Source of the DNA: Obelidium mucronatum
Lineage: Eukaryota > Chytridiomycota > Chytridiomycetes > Chytridiales > Chytriomycetaceae
Assembly (NCBI GenBank): GCA_025765595.1
Contig: JAIVFH010000007.1
Location: 124,001-188,000, forward strand
Direction: 5' to 3'
Length of the DNA stretch: 64,000 nucleotides
The notes under the pieces were generated by a model that did not search any database, was not told where the DNA came from, and worked only from the letters and a program-made list of their open reading frames with translations. The position numbers and the translations under genes are program-made. Below are positions 33,501 through 46,917 of the stretch, in pieces (within the stretch, counting starts at the first letter, position 1; every line of letters starts with the position of its first letter).

Positions 33501-34027
33501 AAAAGTTTTTCCGGGATATGCCAGATCCTTTGTTGACATTCAAGCTTTACTTTTTATTTGTTGCGTCTCAAGGTATGACGAAAAAAAACCTCATACCATT
33601 CCATTGCGCTCACATTTTTTTTTCTGTTTATTTCCAGAATTTGAAGACTTGAACAAACGGAAGCGAATCTTGCATTTGGCGTTATGTCTCTTACCGAAAC
33701 CCAATCTTGATCTTCTTCAAGTCTTGCTGCAGTTCTTGCGACAAGTTTCTGAAAAAAAAGACGGCAATAAGATGGATATCCCCAATTTGGCAACTGTAAT
33801 GTGTCCGAATATTTTATACGAAAAGCCAAAGAATGCAAATGTGGCCCCAGGTGGGGATATGCCGCAGTTGGCCCATTTGTCTATTCGAGCAGTGCAGATG
33901 CTGATTGTTTATCAAGATGAGTTTAGCATGGTGAGTAGTTATTTCTCTTGATATTGAGGGGTTTTTTTTTGTACTGATTAATTCCGTTCAGATCCCTGAT
34001 GAAATCAGCATCACAAGTGATCAATAA
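30539..34027 (+). CDS. LIM-domain RhoGAP (LRG1-like), copy 2, complete
   Basis: The complete member of the tandem pair. The start MPPLDGSKSQNG leads into three LIM modules (CARCNQTVPGQ; LCDKCGFALRGP; ATKCGGCQTAV), a helical region, a fourth LIM (VCTKCQKSVEEACYKTS), a Ser/Gln-rich linker, a predicted helix, and a RhoGAP domain. GAP landmarks are TFGVPLATLVLEHGVET, VRVPKFVEVCLQKLNGM, TEGIFRKNGNIRRLKE (arginine finger), LLKKFFRDMPDPLLTFKLY and LATVMCPNILYEKP. The order LIM-LIM-LIM-RhoGAP with GIFRKNGNIRRLKE matches yeast Lrg1, a GAP for Rho1 that limits cell-wall glucan synthesis. One extra base near 33240 breaks the frame just before the GAP core. Introns include 29xxx-equivalent sites shared with copy 1 and a last one before IPDEISITSDQ. 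Stop at 34025-34027. Confidence 0.85.
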
Positions 34028-34411
34028 CTTTTTTTGTTTTGCCTTGTCAATGTTTCCTCATTTTCTCCTTGTTTGTTAGTTTCTTAGCTTGTACCTGTTT
34101 TTTTTTCGTTTTTTGCTTTTTGTTTTCCTTGGCTCTTCCAGTTTTTTTTTACCCCCGTACATCGCCTCGTTTTAGAGCGGGAATGGGATGAATCACAAAG
34201 TTGGTTCTTTGTATCTGTGAAAAAATATAGCGATATTATTCATTTTTTTTCCATTATCCTGGACGGCATATTGTTTAGCTGTGTCTTTTTATTCACCCTA
34301 CTGTACTGATTAAAAATAACAGGATTGACATTCTTTTGTGATTGTTTGTAGGGCCTCAAGTGTTGTAATACCTGGTAAACAAAAGAACAAGAAAATAAAA
34401 CACTTGCACCA
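34028..34411. other. Intergenic region with converging 3' ends
   Basis: T-rich sequence downstream of the RhoGAP gene (+) and the condensation-like gene (-). An AATAAA near 34394 may be a polyadenylation signal. No coding frame of interest, RNA gene or mobile element is seen. Confidence 0.4.
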
Positions 34412-36690
34412 TCAAAACCCTGGAAAAAAAATTCCGAAATACCTCGAAATCAAGCGCCCAACCGTCAATGTCTTTTTCGCTGATGAATTAAGCCCATCCA
34501 AAGTGGTTTGGTACTTTGACACCCATCGTTCAACAGTTTCTCTCTGAAGCCGATCCTTTCTGAATTTAAACACACACCTAACGACACCCAAATCCTCCAC
34601 AATTATTAGTTTCGCGTCGTACGTGGATAATCCGTTCACGCTCCACAGTCTTGACCCCTTTTCCGAGTCAACCTCAAGCAAGTCTGCCGCCACAGACAGA
34701 CCTGCTTCCTTCCACATTTCCGTCTGCTGTTGCTGGTAGAACGCGAATCGCAGCGGAAAATCGAATGCAAGTCCCAGCTTGGCCGCAAACTCGCCAAACG
34801 ACGCCCTCGGTGCAACAGATGCCATTTTCTCAAGGGTCTGCATAATCGACTCGACGAGGTCCGTAAACGAAAGCGCGGAACCATTCATATTCGCCTTGAC
34901 AGGAACTGTCTCTGAAACGAGACCAATCGTGAGAAAGTTGTTGCTGTTGTTCAAGGATTGCGTGATTCCAATCAGGAACTGGTCTATCCCTGACACGTGT
35001 TTCATCATGACGAATAAGCAGGCGAGATATACTGCGGGAGTATAAGTTTCGGTTTTGTCTTTGCCTGTTTGGTCAAAGCGGGTTTTTTCAAGTTCTAGAC
35101 AGAGGGTTTTGATTTTGTTGGCTACTTGCTTGTCTATTTCGAATTGAGTATAGCCCCATATATCGCGGCCGCTATCGAGGGGGTTGTCGTTTTTGAGCGA
35201 GAGTCCGAGGACTGGAGAAGGTGTTTGTTTGTTGTTGCTCCAGGTTTGCTTGACGGTGCGAGAACGGATTTCGATTTCTTTTTTGAGGCTGCAAAATCAA
35301 GTTTGAGTTGATTTGATGCTCACAGTCCCCCCAAATAAAACAGAAGAAGAAGTTCTACTCACGCAGTATGTGCAGCAATCTGTGTCCTCAGCTTTTCACC
35401 CAGATCATCACTCTCTCGTTGAAGCCGCATTATTTTCCGCTCAATAGACGATTTGACTTTATCCTGCGCAAATAAACCCTCTGAAACTTTAGATTTCAGC
35501 ATTTCAGAAAGTGCAAGGAGTTTCCTTCTGTCTTTCCCGAGTAACCCAATCGCAATGAGACTGTCATTATCAATGGCAGAAACATCTCCAATTGTGGTCC
35601 CACCAAGTTTAGATTGAACCTCTGCAGATATCTCATGACGTTTCAATAAACCCTCCACATTCTCATCCACAGCAACGTCTTCTTCCCCAAAAATCTCAAA
35701 GAGTATCGCTGCTTTGGCGGCTTTCGTGATTTGAATCTCTTGCTTTGTGACTGGATCCAGTACAGTTTCAACTTGTGGACTATATGAATCAATATCGAGG
35801 CGCTGTTTTCTGAGAAACATGAGTTGTGAATCTTGGGTTTTTTTTCTTGTTTCCAGGGCTGATATTTCTGAGGCTTGTTTTTCTAGGTCAGAGAGGAATA
35901 GAGTGCGTTGTTTTTCGAAACTGATGCGGTCGTATTTTTCAAAAGATAAGGGGGGGTCTGTTCCGTCCACGAAAATTTGGCTCCAAAACAGGGGAAACGC
36001 TGCTGCTTCGTTGTTGTTGTCGACTGCGTTGGCGTCGGATGCATATGCTCGAGCAAATTCGGGGAATGGTGTCACTTCTTTTGATTCATAGTTTTCTAGA
36101 GGAAGTGTATCCCAATCCACTTTGGTCACCCCGTTTGTGTAAAGGCGGATGATTTCATTTGATATAAAAGTAGCGGATAGTTGGTCCATGAGTACAGCTG
36201 AAAAGGACAAAGTAAACCATGGAGATATCAAGGCACTTTTTGATAATGACGTGAAATACTTGCGGAGGCTGACATTTGTCAAGTTGGGTTTTCCAAATCG
36301 AATCCAGAAACTCATCTGTTTTGTCAGAGAAGAGTTTATCGTCTTGATTCCGTCCGAATCATATAATTTGTATGAAAAAGTGTCGACAGATGGATGATGC
36401 AGTCGAGCTGGACCGAATTCGAATCATTCTCAACAAGCCGTAACCGAAGACATGGATACGTGGTTGCGACTTTTCTCACACAGTTGAGAAAGTATTCTTC
36501 AACAATGACTGGATTTAGGATTCGATGACACTGTATAATGCATAAAGAAGGATCAAGTAGTTTTTTGGCAAAGTTGATGGCTTCTAGAGCCATGATTTTG
36601 GAATACAATGCGCGTTGATGCGGTGTGAGTGGGTACAGAATTGAGTCGGTTTTAACGTCACGAGTCGTTAAATTGGATCCCTTTGTAAGT
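34412..36690 (-). CDS. Condensation-domain-like protein split by a coiled-coil/SAM insert
   Basis: Minus strand, reading from ILYPLTPHQRALYSKIM (about 36645), the usual start of an NRPS condensation domain, through VATTYPCLRLRLVEN and then VLMDQLSATFISNEIIRLYT at the place of the HHxxxDG active site. The motif is FSAVLMDQ here, so both active-site histidines are missing. The fold continues FPLFWSQIFVDGTDPPLSFE. About 200 residues follow that do not belong to a condensation domain: a Lys/Glu-rich coiled coil and a SAM-like segment (IGDVSAIDNDSLIAIGLLGK). The condensation fold then resumes after an intron (about 35360-35290): YTPAVYLACLFVMMKHVSGI, DQFLIGITQSLNNSNNF, LVSETVPVKANMNGS, FDFPLRFAFYQQ. 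The start codon was not found and probably lies in a short upstream exon. Function unknown. Confidence 0.65.
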
Positions 36691-36786
36691 TTTGTTGAGA
36701 GGTTGTGTTATCATTTTCTGTTTCCGAGATTCTGAGTGGTGTTGTTGTTTAACATTATTGTTTTTTTTTTAAAAAAAAAGGATACA

Positions 36787-37182
36787 TCACCCTCTCGGAG
36801 CTGAAGTCTGCTTGACGAGAGTCTTTCGAGGTGTTTTTGGCGAAGCTGAGCAATTTCTTGGGGATCGAGGAGTCGAAGGCAAAAGAGACCCCGCTGGAGC
36901 CTTTTCGCTGCCAGTATTTTCAGTGACCGAGAGGAAGCTTTTAGTGCGTCGGGGCATTGTTGGTGAGGGTAAAGAGCTGACAGACAGTGGTGGCAATGCT
37001 GCCACTGAAGGAGCTTTTACGTTGGTAGTGGACATTGAACGCGATGTTTTTGGACGCGTTTTCGTCCCATTTGATTCGCTTTGCGGCAGCGGCAGGGTTA
37101 GCTTCGAGGCTGAGAGGGGAGCCAACTGAGTCAAGGCGGTCGAAGAGGACTTTGCTGCGAGCTTTGAAGGATCCACACTCAT
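36787..37182 (-). CDS. Small Ser/Thr/Pro-rich basic protein, unknown
   Basis: A 131-codon open frame on the minus strand from MSVDPSKLAAKSSSTALTQL. The composition is Ser, Thr, Pro, Lys and Arg rich, with repeated SP/TP sites (STPRSPRN, SASPKTPRK) like targets of proline-directed kinases. It looks disordered and nuclear or cytoskeletal, with no domain that I recognise. It may be one exon of a larger gene or stand alone. The opposite strand also has an open frame (36812-37129) but with a less natural composition. Confidence 0.4.
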   Translation of the reverse strand: MSVDPSKLAAKSSSTALTQLAPLSASKLTLPLPQSESNGTKTRPKTSRSMSTTNVKAPSVAALPPLSVSSLPSPTMPRRTKSFLSVTENTGSEKAPAGSLLPSTPRSPRNCSASPKTPRKTLVKQTSAPRG

Positions 37183-37290
37183 TTATTTCTTCACAACAAT
37201 GCGCCATGGTTTCGCGTCTTTGTTTTAAAGAGAGAAATTTCAATATATTGTCGACGTTCTTTACTGTCTTGACGCTGTTTTAATCTTAAC

Positions 37291-37835
37291 TTGTGGAGAT
37301 TTATGCAATGGAGGGAACAGACGCCCAGTTTTCATTTTTCCACACACGCTGGCCGGAAGGCCGACGTCGAGCGCGAAATGCAGACGCGAGGGCGAGTATT
37401 CGGTGGCACCGCGACCGCGCGATCGTCGCGTGCATTCTGGCTGCCCAGTCCGGACGTCGTCGCTTGCTCTGAGTTTTCTGACTCTGGAACGCTTCATTAT
37501 GGAAAATCAGTGCTCCACGTTGCCGTCTCGGCCGGAAAACCTCTTGCTGTCAAGCGAATCGTGAATGAATTGTCTAAAAAATCAACACCACTTGACTGAC
37601 GCAATTGAGGCGAGAGATGGATTCACGGGCGACAATTTATTGCACATGCTTGCACGAAACACGAATCTCGATGCCAAGACATTCAAAGACCTCTTTGCCT
37701 ACCTGAAATCGCTGAGACCAGCCATGATGAACGAAAAAACAAAAAAAAAAATATGACACCTCTCAGGCATGGCTTTTTTCTCCAGAATGTTAATATTTTG
37801 GAAGGAGTCAAAGATTCCGTGTGGGGGGTATGATT
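37291..37835 (+). CDS. Ankyrin-repeat protein (small or partial)
   Basis: Two overlapping frames join if one A is removed from the six-A run at about 37575-37580. The joined reading contains HYGKSVLHVAVSAGKPLAVK and GDNLLHMLARNTNLDAKTF, with ankyrin spacing (LHxA...G...V). A second homopolymer (37739-37751, mostly A) interrupts the frame just before MTPLRHGFFLQNVNILEG, which looks like a third repeat. The N-terminal part is Arg-rich and less certain. No other domain is visible. The end lies close to the Polo kinase 3' end on the opposite strand. Confidence 0.5.
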
Positions 37836-37870
37836 CACAGTCTATTAAAATTATTAAATAATAATTTATT

Positions 37871-40991
<3,121 letters not shown>

Positions 40992-41053
40992 TTTATTTTT
41001 ATTTGTTTATTTTTGTGTTTTATTTCAGAAAAGCAGAACTTTGAAACAAAAAC
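40992..41053. promoter_or_regulatory. 62-bp shared promoter of Polo kinase and SNX3
   Basis: The start codons of the Polo-like kinase (-) and SNX3-like gene (+) are divergent and separated by only 62 bp of A/T-rich sequence. The two genes must share core promoter DNA, and their 5' untranslated regions must be very short or overlapping. Confidence 0.6.
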
Positions 41054-42032
41054 ATGTCTCGCAATTGGCCCGAAGGTAACGGGACTGGTGGCGCAACTCT
41101 TGCGGTTGTTTAACTCTTGCGTTTTTGATTTGGCTTTAGGAATCGCAAAGATCGACTTTAGAGAACAGGTGAACCTGTGACGCAAATCGTCATGGCAATG
41201 CGCAACTCAACATACACTTGCAAACAATTCTCAGACGGCTGAAGAGAGATATGGAATCCCGGAAAACTTTCTGGAAATCGAAGTGAGAAACCCGCAGATA
41301 CAAGGGACAGGACGCTCGCAGTTTGTGGACTATGAGATTGTGTGCAAGGTGGGTGGGGGGGCGCCATCAACCATCGTGTTTCAACTTGAAATCAAGCTGC
41401 TCACCAGTCAAGCAATCAATCAATCAATCAATCAATCAATGAATCGATTCTTATTTCCCCGTGATGGTTTTTTTTTTAGACAAACATTCCTGCTTTCAAA
41501 ATCAAGAATTCCGTTGTTCGCAGACGTTACTCTGACTTTGAATGGTTCAAAGACGCTCTTGAACGAGAGTCCACAAAGTATGCTCTTCTCAGAAAATGTT
41601 TTTGGTTGTGATGCTCCATGTGGGCGTGGTGGTGTGGAAATGGATGTCATCTGGAGAAAGGTTGAAACTAACTTCCCTTTTTTTTGATTCTATTTATTCC
41701 TTTAGAGTGAATATTCCTCCGCTCCCAGGAAAAGTTTATACAAACCGATTTTCTGACGAAGTGATTGAGTCGCGTCGTGTTGGATTGGAGCGATTTCTTC
41801 AAATGTGAGTTAAATGATTTGTTTATCTTTATTGCATTTGTACTAATACTGTAGTTTGCATCCTTTTGTGATTGTTCTTGCTTAGTGTTGCTGGTATGAT
41901 GCATTCGTTGTTTTTTTTTGTTCGACCTATTCGCTCACTCACTCTGAAGGCCATCCCTTGCTTCAAACGGGATCACAAATATTGGGTGTGTTTGTCCAAG
42001 ACCCCAACTTCAACCGAGAGAATTACCGATGA
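41054..42032 (+). CDS. Sorting nexin SNX3/Grd19 (PX domain)
   Basis: Starts [18 protein letters not shown]. After short introns the PX domain reads [102 protein letters not shown]. The RRRYSDF motif is the PI3P-binding site, and the small size with PX alone fits Grd19/Snx3. Stop TGA is at 42030-42032. The protein recycles cargo from endosomes to the Golgi with retromer. Introns lie at about 41350-41478, 41578-41704 and 41805-41948; the first holds a CAAT repeat. Confidence 0.9.
41413..41440 (+). repeat. (CAAT)7 microsatellite
   Basis: Seven perfect tandem CAAT units in an intron of the SNX3-like gene. It could vary in length between strains. Confidence 0.9.
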
Positions 42033-42521
42033 AGATTTTATTAAATAAAAATGTAGCTTTTATTGCCTTAAATTGCACCAATTAACCTGAGAAATTTCGT
42101 GCTGGTCCGCTTGGGATTGCGGGCTTACAGAACAGTTAAATAATTCGTTGTGCCGCATTCTTAGAGTCAGTTCTTTTTGTTGAGTCTTTCCGTTGCTCAA
42201 GTTTTGCATAGAGACTTGTTTACTACTTGGTTTTTCTGACAAATCTAATTTCCAACCCCTCCTTTTTCGCCCAGTTGCGAGGAAAGAAATAGTTTCAGGA
42301 GGGCACTTCTGACCCAAACCATTCGTTTCATTTTTACGTAAGCGCGTGCCTTTGGATTTGGTTTGCACCTTTTCTTTTTTTTTTTTGGAGATCAGCCTGG
42401 CGTGCCCCTTTTGTGTTGCGTGCCCTCTGAAACAAAAAATTATTGACAAAAACAGATATAAAGCCACAGCTGTTCTAAAAAAAACCATCACGAAAACAGC
42501 AGCTGAGCAGCAATATCAATC
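42033..42521. other. Upstream region of the MFS transporter gene
   Basis: About 490 bp of spacer. A 143-codon minus-strand frame (42060-42491) starts with a hydrophobic, signal-like segment (VALYLFLSIIFCF), but the rest is Lys/Ser/Gln-rich with no family match. It begins only 31 bp from the MFS start. A long T-run at about 42375-42387 may be a promoter element of the strongly codon-biased MFS gene. Confidence 0.3.
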
Positions 42522-44207
42522 ATGTCAACAATGGACAAGCTGTTTCCCTGGCTTTACTGCCGAGCAAAAGCGTAACTTGCTCTTTTACACAATTGGTATC
42601 ATGTGCTACAAGTTGGGTTTGGAGTCGGCGCTTGGTTCTGTGAAGACTATGGTTCGTTTGCATTATCTTGCACATTACAGGGAAAGTTTCCATTCACAAT
42701 ACTAACTTTGTTCCCCTTCTTTCAGATGACCGAACGTTTTAACTCCAACCCTGCAACAAGTGGAAACGCTTTTGCCACTATCGGTCTCCTTGAAGGTCTT
42801 AACCAGCTCTGCCAATCTCTTGGTTCCATTGCTGTTGCACCTCTCATTTTCCGCTTCAAAACTTCTCGTGTTCTTGCAACTGCCATCACATTCTTTGCTG
42901 CCATCACTCTAGTCTTCCTCATCATGGAACCAGCTACTGGCGGTCAAATCGTTAGCTACATTACCAAGAATGGAAAGGAAAGCCCAGACCCCAAAACTTA
43001 CGGATCCTGGACTCCCTACATCCTCTTCCCCCTCTTCCTCTCCATCGGAATCGCCTACGGTATCATTGAACTCATTCGTCGTGTCATTCCGCGAGACATT
43101 GTCGGTGGAGATGCTGCCAAGCTCAAGAAGATGGATGCAACTGTCCACATTTGGTACGAAGTTGCTGGTACTTCAGGCGCCTTCTTCTCTGCCTTTATGA
43201 TTCAAAAACTTGGTCATGTTTACGCAATGTGTGTTTGCCCAGTGCTTTTTATCGCCGCCGCCGCTGCCTGGTACCAAATCACCTCTCCAGAACGTAAGAT
43301 CTCTGCCAAGGTGGCAAACGTAAAGCGTTCTGCTCTTGGTGCAATGGGTCACTACGTGGTCGTCTACTTCTCCTCCATTGTCACTGGTGCCCGTATCATC
43401 TTCAGCTCCCGCAAGTTCTTCTGGTTAATTCCAGGTTACACTATCGGTCTGGTTTTCCACAGATACTTGGAGAACGGTATCGCACCAAACTTTTCCAAGA
43501 TTGTTCTCGGAGATGCCTCGTATGCCCAGATTATGAACGGTGGTTCCAACTTTGGTGAACTCTGCGGTGCTTTCATTGTCTTTATTTTCAACACCCAAAT
43601 CCACACTCCAATCCCATGGGTTCGTTGGGATGCCCTCGTGTTGAACTTGATTTGGTTGATCCCTGGTCTCGCTTACCAGCTCTTGTCTACTGGTACAAGC
43701 CCAAACACGTTTGCATGGATGGTTGCTGCTCTCTTCATGTTTATTTCTATGGGTTGGGCTGCTGGTGATGTTTCTCTTGCCGCTTACATTCAATCCTCCC
43801 TCGAACACGAAGAAGATGATGAAGAATCTACTGAAGAAGTTTCCCCCTTGGGTGCCGTCATGGCCTTCCTCTACTCTTCGTACATTGCCTTGTACTTCTG
43901 CCTCAACTTTGGTCTCGGTAAATACTTGGACACTTTTGCAAACAAGGTCAAGGCCATCAAGAACGACAAGCTCTTGGCCTACAGTACTGGTATTGAGCCT
44001 TTCTACATGATTGCCGGTGTCATGTTCTCTGTTGGATGTGTTATCATTCTTGCCGGTACTTTCATTCCAAAGGGTTCCTTTGCCATCAACCCAACGCTCA
44101 AGGATATCGAAGAACCAGCGTCTGATGCCGAAAAGGCTGCGGAAAAGCGTCACGAAGAAGAATACGCGCACGAACTTGAAATTGTTAAGGTCCCAACACA
44201 AAACTAA
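42522..44207 (+). CDS. Major facilitator superfamily transporter
   Basis: Starts MSTMDKLFPGFTAEQKRNL once one C is removed from the CCC at about 42548; without this the frame ends after 17 codons. After an intron (about 42650-42725) one exon runs to 44207. About twelve hydrophobic segments are visible (for example LCQSLGSIAVAPLIF, LFLSIGIAYGIIELI, AAAAAWYQI, FFWLIPGYTIGLVF, LVLNLIWLIPGLAYQLL, PFYMIAGVMFSVGCVIILAG), with a central acidic loop (EHEEDDEESTEE) and a hydrophilic tail rich in Glu and Ala. Codon use is strongly biased to C-ending codons, unlike most neighbours, which suggests high expression. The substrate is not predicted; the family in fungi is poorly studied. Confidence 0.75.
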
Positions 44208-44319
44208 ACGGAGCCTGAAAATAATGCATAACGGTTAAATTATTACTAATTTACTTACATTCTTACACTTCATAATAAATTTCTAAGTCTCTCATTTTAA
44301 CTTCAGTCTTTTCTTAAAA

Positions 44320-45906
44320 ATGACAAAACGTCTTTCTCTTCGCCGAGCATCAATAATGGCCATCATATTAGCCACTTCAATAATAGCGATAATACAATAC
44401 TATTTGCCCGAACTGCCGCCGGAGGATTTAAACGAGAGTTTCCATGTTCCAGTAAAGCTGTCAAAGTAAAGTGGCAGGTCTTTTCGTCACAACTCGAGAC
44501 AAACTGTGTTTTAAACCACCCAGATAGATATACCGCATCAAAAAAACATTCAAAATATTCTCTACCCTTTCAGGATCATCGCGAAGGGTGAGGCGAGACT
44601 TTTGTTGAGCCAAAATGCCAAACCTATGCCTTTTTTTTCATGGCCACAGGCTTTTTGCGAATTTATGGGTTCAAGAGATTAAGCCTGGAAGCCATTCCGA
44701 AGAAGAATCAATTTCTGGCAGCAGTGGATTGATTCAGTGGAAACCATTATCATCATTGCAAAAAGTCCAGGATTCTTCATCTGAACGCCACAATAAACTC
44801 GACCCGTCGCGGATACAAAATCATGGATTTTCACGCGACTTTGTGGATCACCATTTTGAATCTTTATCTCAGAGAATCGCTGTCCGAAGCCTGAAAGATT
44901 CCACCAACAAAGCCCCATCGACGAGAGACATTCCGCTTCATCATTTCCTTCTCCAACAACCTGAAAACCTCATCAACACCATGCTTAGAAATCAGTCTCT
45001 TGCTGCAAAAGACTTTCAATTGTTATCAAGAGTCGCGAAATTCGATACCAAATATTTCCAAGAATCTGGAGTCGACATGAAACTGGATTCTCGGTTCCTG
45101 GAAGAGCAAGAAGAATCTACCAACGCCACATCTTCCTCTAGTACCACATACTATAAACGCCGATATGATTATGATATGATGCACACTAGTTTAGTCTCAC
45201 TATTGCGCGTTTGGTCAAATTTCTGTTCGGAACGAGGATTTGTTTGGTGGATTGCGCATGGACCGTTGTTGGGATGGCTTTGGAATCAAAAGTTGCTGCC
45301 TTGGGATCCAGATTTAGATATTCAGGTTTCTTTGACGCAGTTGATTCAGTTGATTCCATTGTAAGCATTACGCCCTGCCACGCCTTTTTTTTAATCTCTC
45401 ATTCCTTCCTATTCTCTCAAGCAATCAAACTATGATGAATGATCGCTTCCTACTAGACATGACCCCGAATATATACTATCGCCTTCCACAGTCCATGAAC
45501 GCGATTGACGCCCGCTTGATTGATACGAAAACCGGATTCATGCTTGATATAACCGCATTGGCCGTCACAAACTCTGCAGAAGAGCCAACGAAGATTAGCT
45601 GTAAAAAACCACATTCGTATTCATATGATTCAATTATGCCATTGTATGAAACAGAGCTTGAAGGAATTCGAGTTTATCGACCGAATCACGTGCTTGGGAT
45701 ATTAAAGGTTTTGTTGGCCATTTAAATGTATATCAGGGTGGAAAGGTTGTTTTTTTGAATGCTCTCTTTGATTTGTACAGGATGAATATCAGGAATCGTC
45801 CATGACCACCCCTACGTATATGCCACCATTTTCTAAGCAAACATATGTTTGGCATTATTCCAAAGAAGAATGGGTTCTCCAGAAACAAGGCAAGCGTGGT
45901 TCATAG
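44320..45906 (+). CDS. LicD/MNN4-type membrane protein (phosphotransferase-like)
   Basis: Starts MTKRLSLRRASIMAIILATS, a basic N-terminus with one hydrophobic segment, as in type II Golgi membrane proteins. An intron (44466-about 44650) leads to a long exon. Its core is WWIAHGPLLGWLWNQKLLPW, then DPDLDIQ (Asp motif), and further exons with DRFLLDMTPNIYYR, NAIDARLIDTKTGFMLDIT, and WHYSKEEWVLQKQG near the end. The motif set AHGxLLGWxWNxxxLPWDxDLD is typical of LicD and yeast Mnn4. Family role: transfer of phosphocholine or mannose-phosphate to glycans in the secretory pathway. Stop at 45904-45906. Confidence 0.8.
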
Positions 45907-46010
45907 CTCCCCAAAAGACAGACTATTGCGAAGATCTCAAGACTCAAACGTGGGCTTAAAAATTAAAACTGATTTATTGAATGTATACACTGTCACTCTG
46001 AACTCTTTGT

Positions 46011-46540
46011 TTATGAATACACTTTGATCACTGACGCAATAACAGCACCCAAGACTGAAACATGTGTCGTAACCACACCAATACCTCTGCCAATCCCGGA
46101 ACCGTTGTATTTCGCGTTCGACAAGGTCCACCAATGCGCGATTCTTCCAACAAACAAAACAGCCAACAATGCATGCAAAGTTTTTGAATCAACCTTGTTG
46201 AGTTCTGCCACAGCAATGGCCAATAAAGCGAGAGGAACGTTCTCCACAAAATTCAAGTGGGCGCGAATATGGTATTCGAGTTTGGAGACGGCGGTCGATA
46301 ATTCGTGGATTTTTTGTGTTTGGTTTGGGTGTTGAGCGATGAGCGCTTCAAGTTCTTTTGTTCCGTTCCCAACGGAAATCAAGTATTTGACTCGTGTGAT
46401 CATGACAGGCACTTGAAGGGTGACATTGAGCCTGTGGCATGTTAAACAAAGTTAGACAATTACACAAAAGAGTTTGCTGACAGAACTTACGCAAAGAAAG
46501 GGACAAACCAAACGCCAGTAACAGGTAAGAGAGAAGCCAT
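46011..46540 (-). CDS. MAPEG-family membrane protein
   Basis: Minus strand, two exons. The first starts MASLLPVTGVWFVPFFA (46540-46493) and an intron of about 60 bp follows. The second starts LNVTLQVPVMITRVKYLI, ending KVYS with stop at 46011. Four hydrophobic segments are visible. HLNFVENVPLALLAI matches the conserved Glu-Asn-x-Pro motif of eicosanoid and glutathione metabolism membrane proteins. Likely ER membrane; the reaction (glutathione transferase or peroxidase) is by family only. The gene is small and has no linked pathway partner here. Confidence 0.8.
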
Positions 46541-46917
46541 AGTTTTTGTTTTCTGAAGAATATGAGACAAGGATTATGTGGAAGTGTTTAGAGTATTCTA
46601 TTTAAATATGTACATTGTTGACTTTATATCGTGGGAAAGTTCAATTCGTCATCAACAAAATTTGTCATCGCGCTTTGACATCTGCTTCGAAATCGAAATT
46701 TGAATCACTATCGTTGACCTCATCTCCACGAAGCTTTACAAACATGATCCATCAGCGTTGGGAATTAATTTGTAGAACCTACAACTTTGGTCTCTCGATC
46801 GCTCTCTCCGATCGAGAGACCAAACTTTTTTGCATTTTTCTTTTCGGATGGAGAGTCTTTGAAGACCTGGTGGATTGGCTGCTAGATGAGAAGCAGTTTT
46901 CAAGCTCAATCAAAAAC
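46541..46917. other. Divergent region between MAPEG and bZIP gene A
   Basis: About 380 bp between two divergent start codons. It holds a perfect inverted repeat (46786-46824, listed separately). An open frame continues upstream from the bZIP start codon to 46615, but the sequence before 46918 is not bZIP-like and has no domain I recognise, so the start at 46918 is preferred. Confidence 0.4.
46786..46824. repeat. Perfect 16-bp inverted repeat, 7-bp spacer
   Basis: Left arm 46786-46801 (TTTGGTCTCTCGATCG), spacer CTCTCTC (46802-46808), right arm 46809-46824 (CGATCGAGAGACCAAA); the arms are exact reverse complements. It lies 94 bp upstream of the start codon of bZIP gene A. In DNA it could bind a dimeric factor; in RNA it would form a strong hairpin in the 5' leader. 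Confidence 0.85.

Noticed and set aside
34412..36690. The idea that the condensation-like protein belongs to one biosynthetic cluster with the lyase-PKS
   Set aside because: It lies 22 kb away with housekeeping genes between, and its active-site histidines are missing.
42060..42491. A 143-codon minus-strand frame with a hydrophobic start
   Set aside because: The signal-like start is suggestive, but the rest is low-complexity, there is no family match, and it lies in the probable promoter of the MFS gene. Transcript data would be needed.
43425..44201. A 258-codon minus-strand frame opposite the MFS transporter
   Set aside because: It lies wholly within a biased coding exon and encodes nothing recognisable, so it is a shadow frame.
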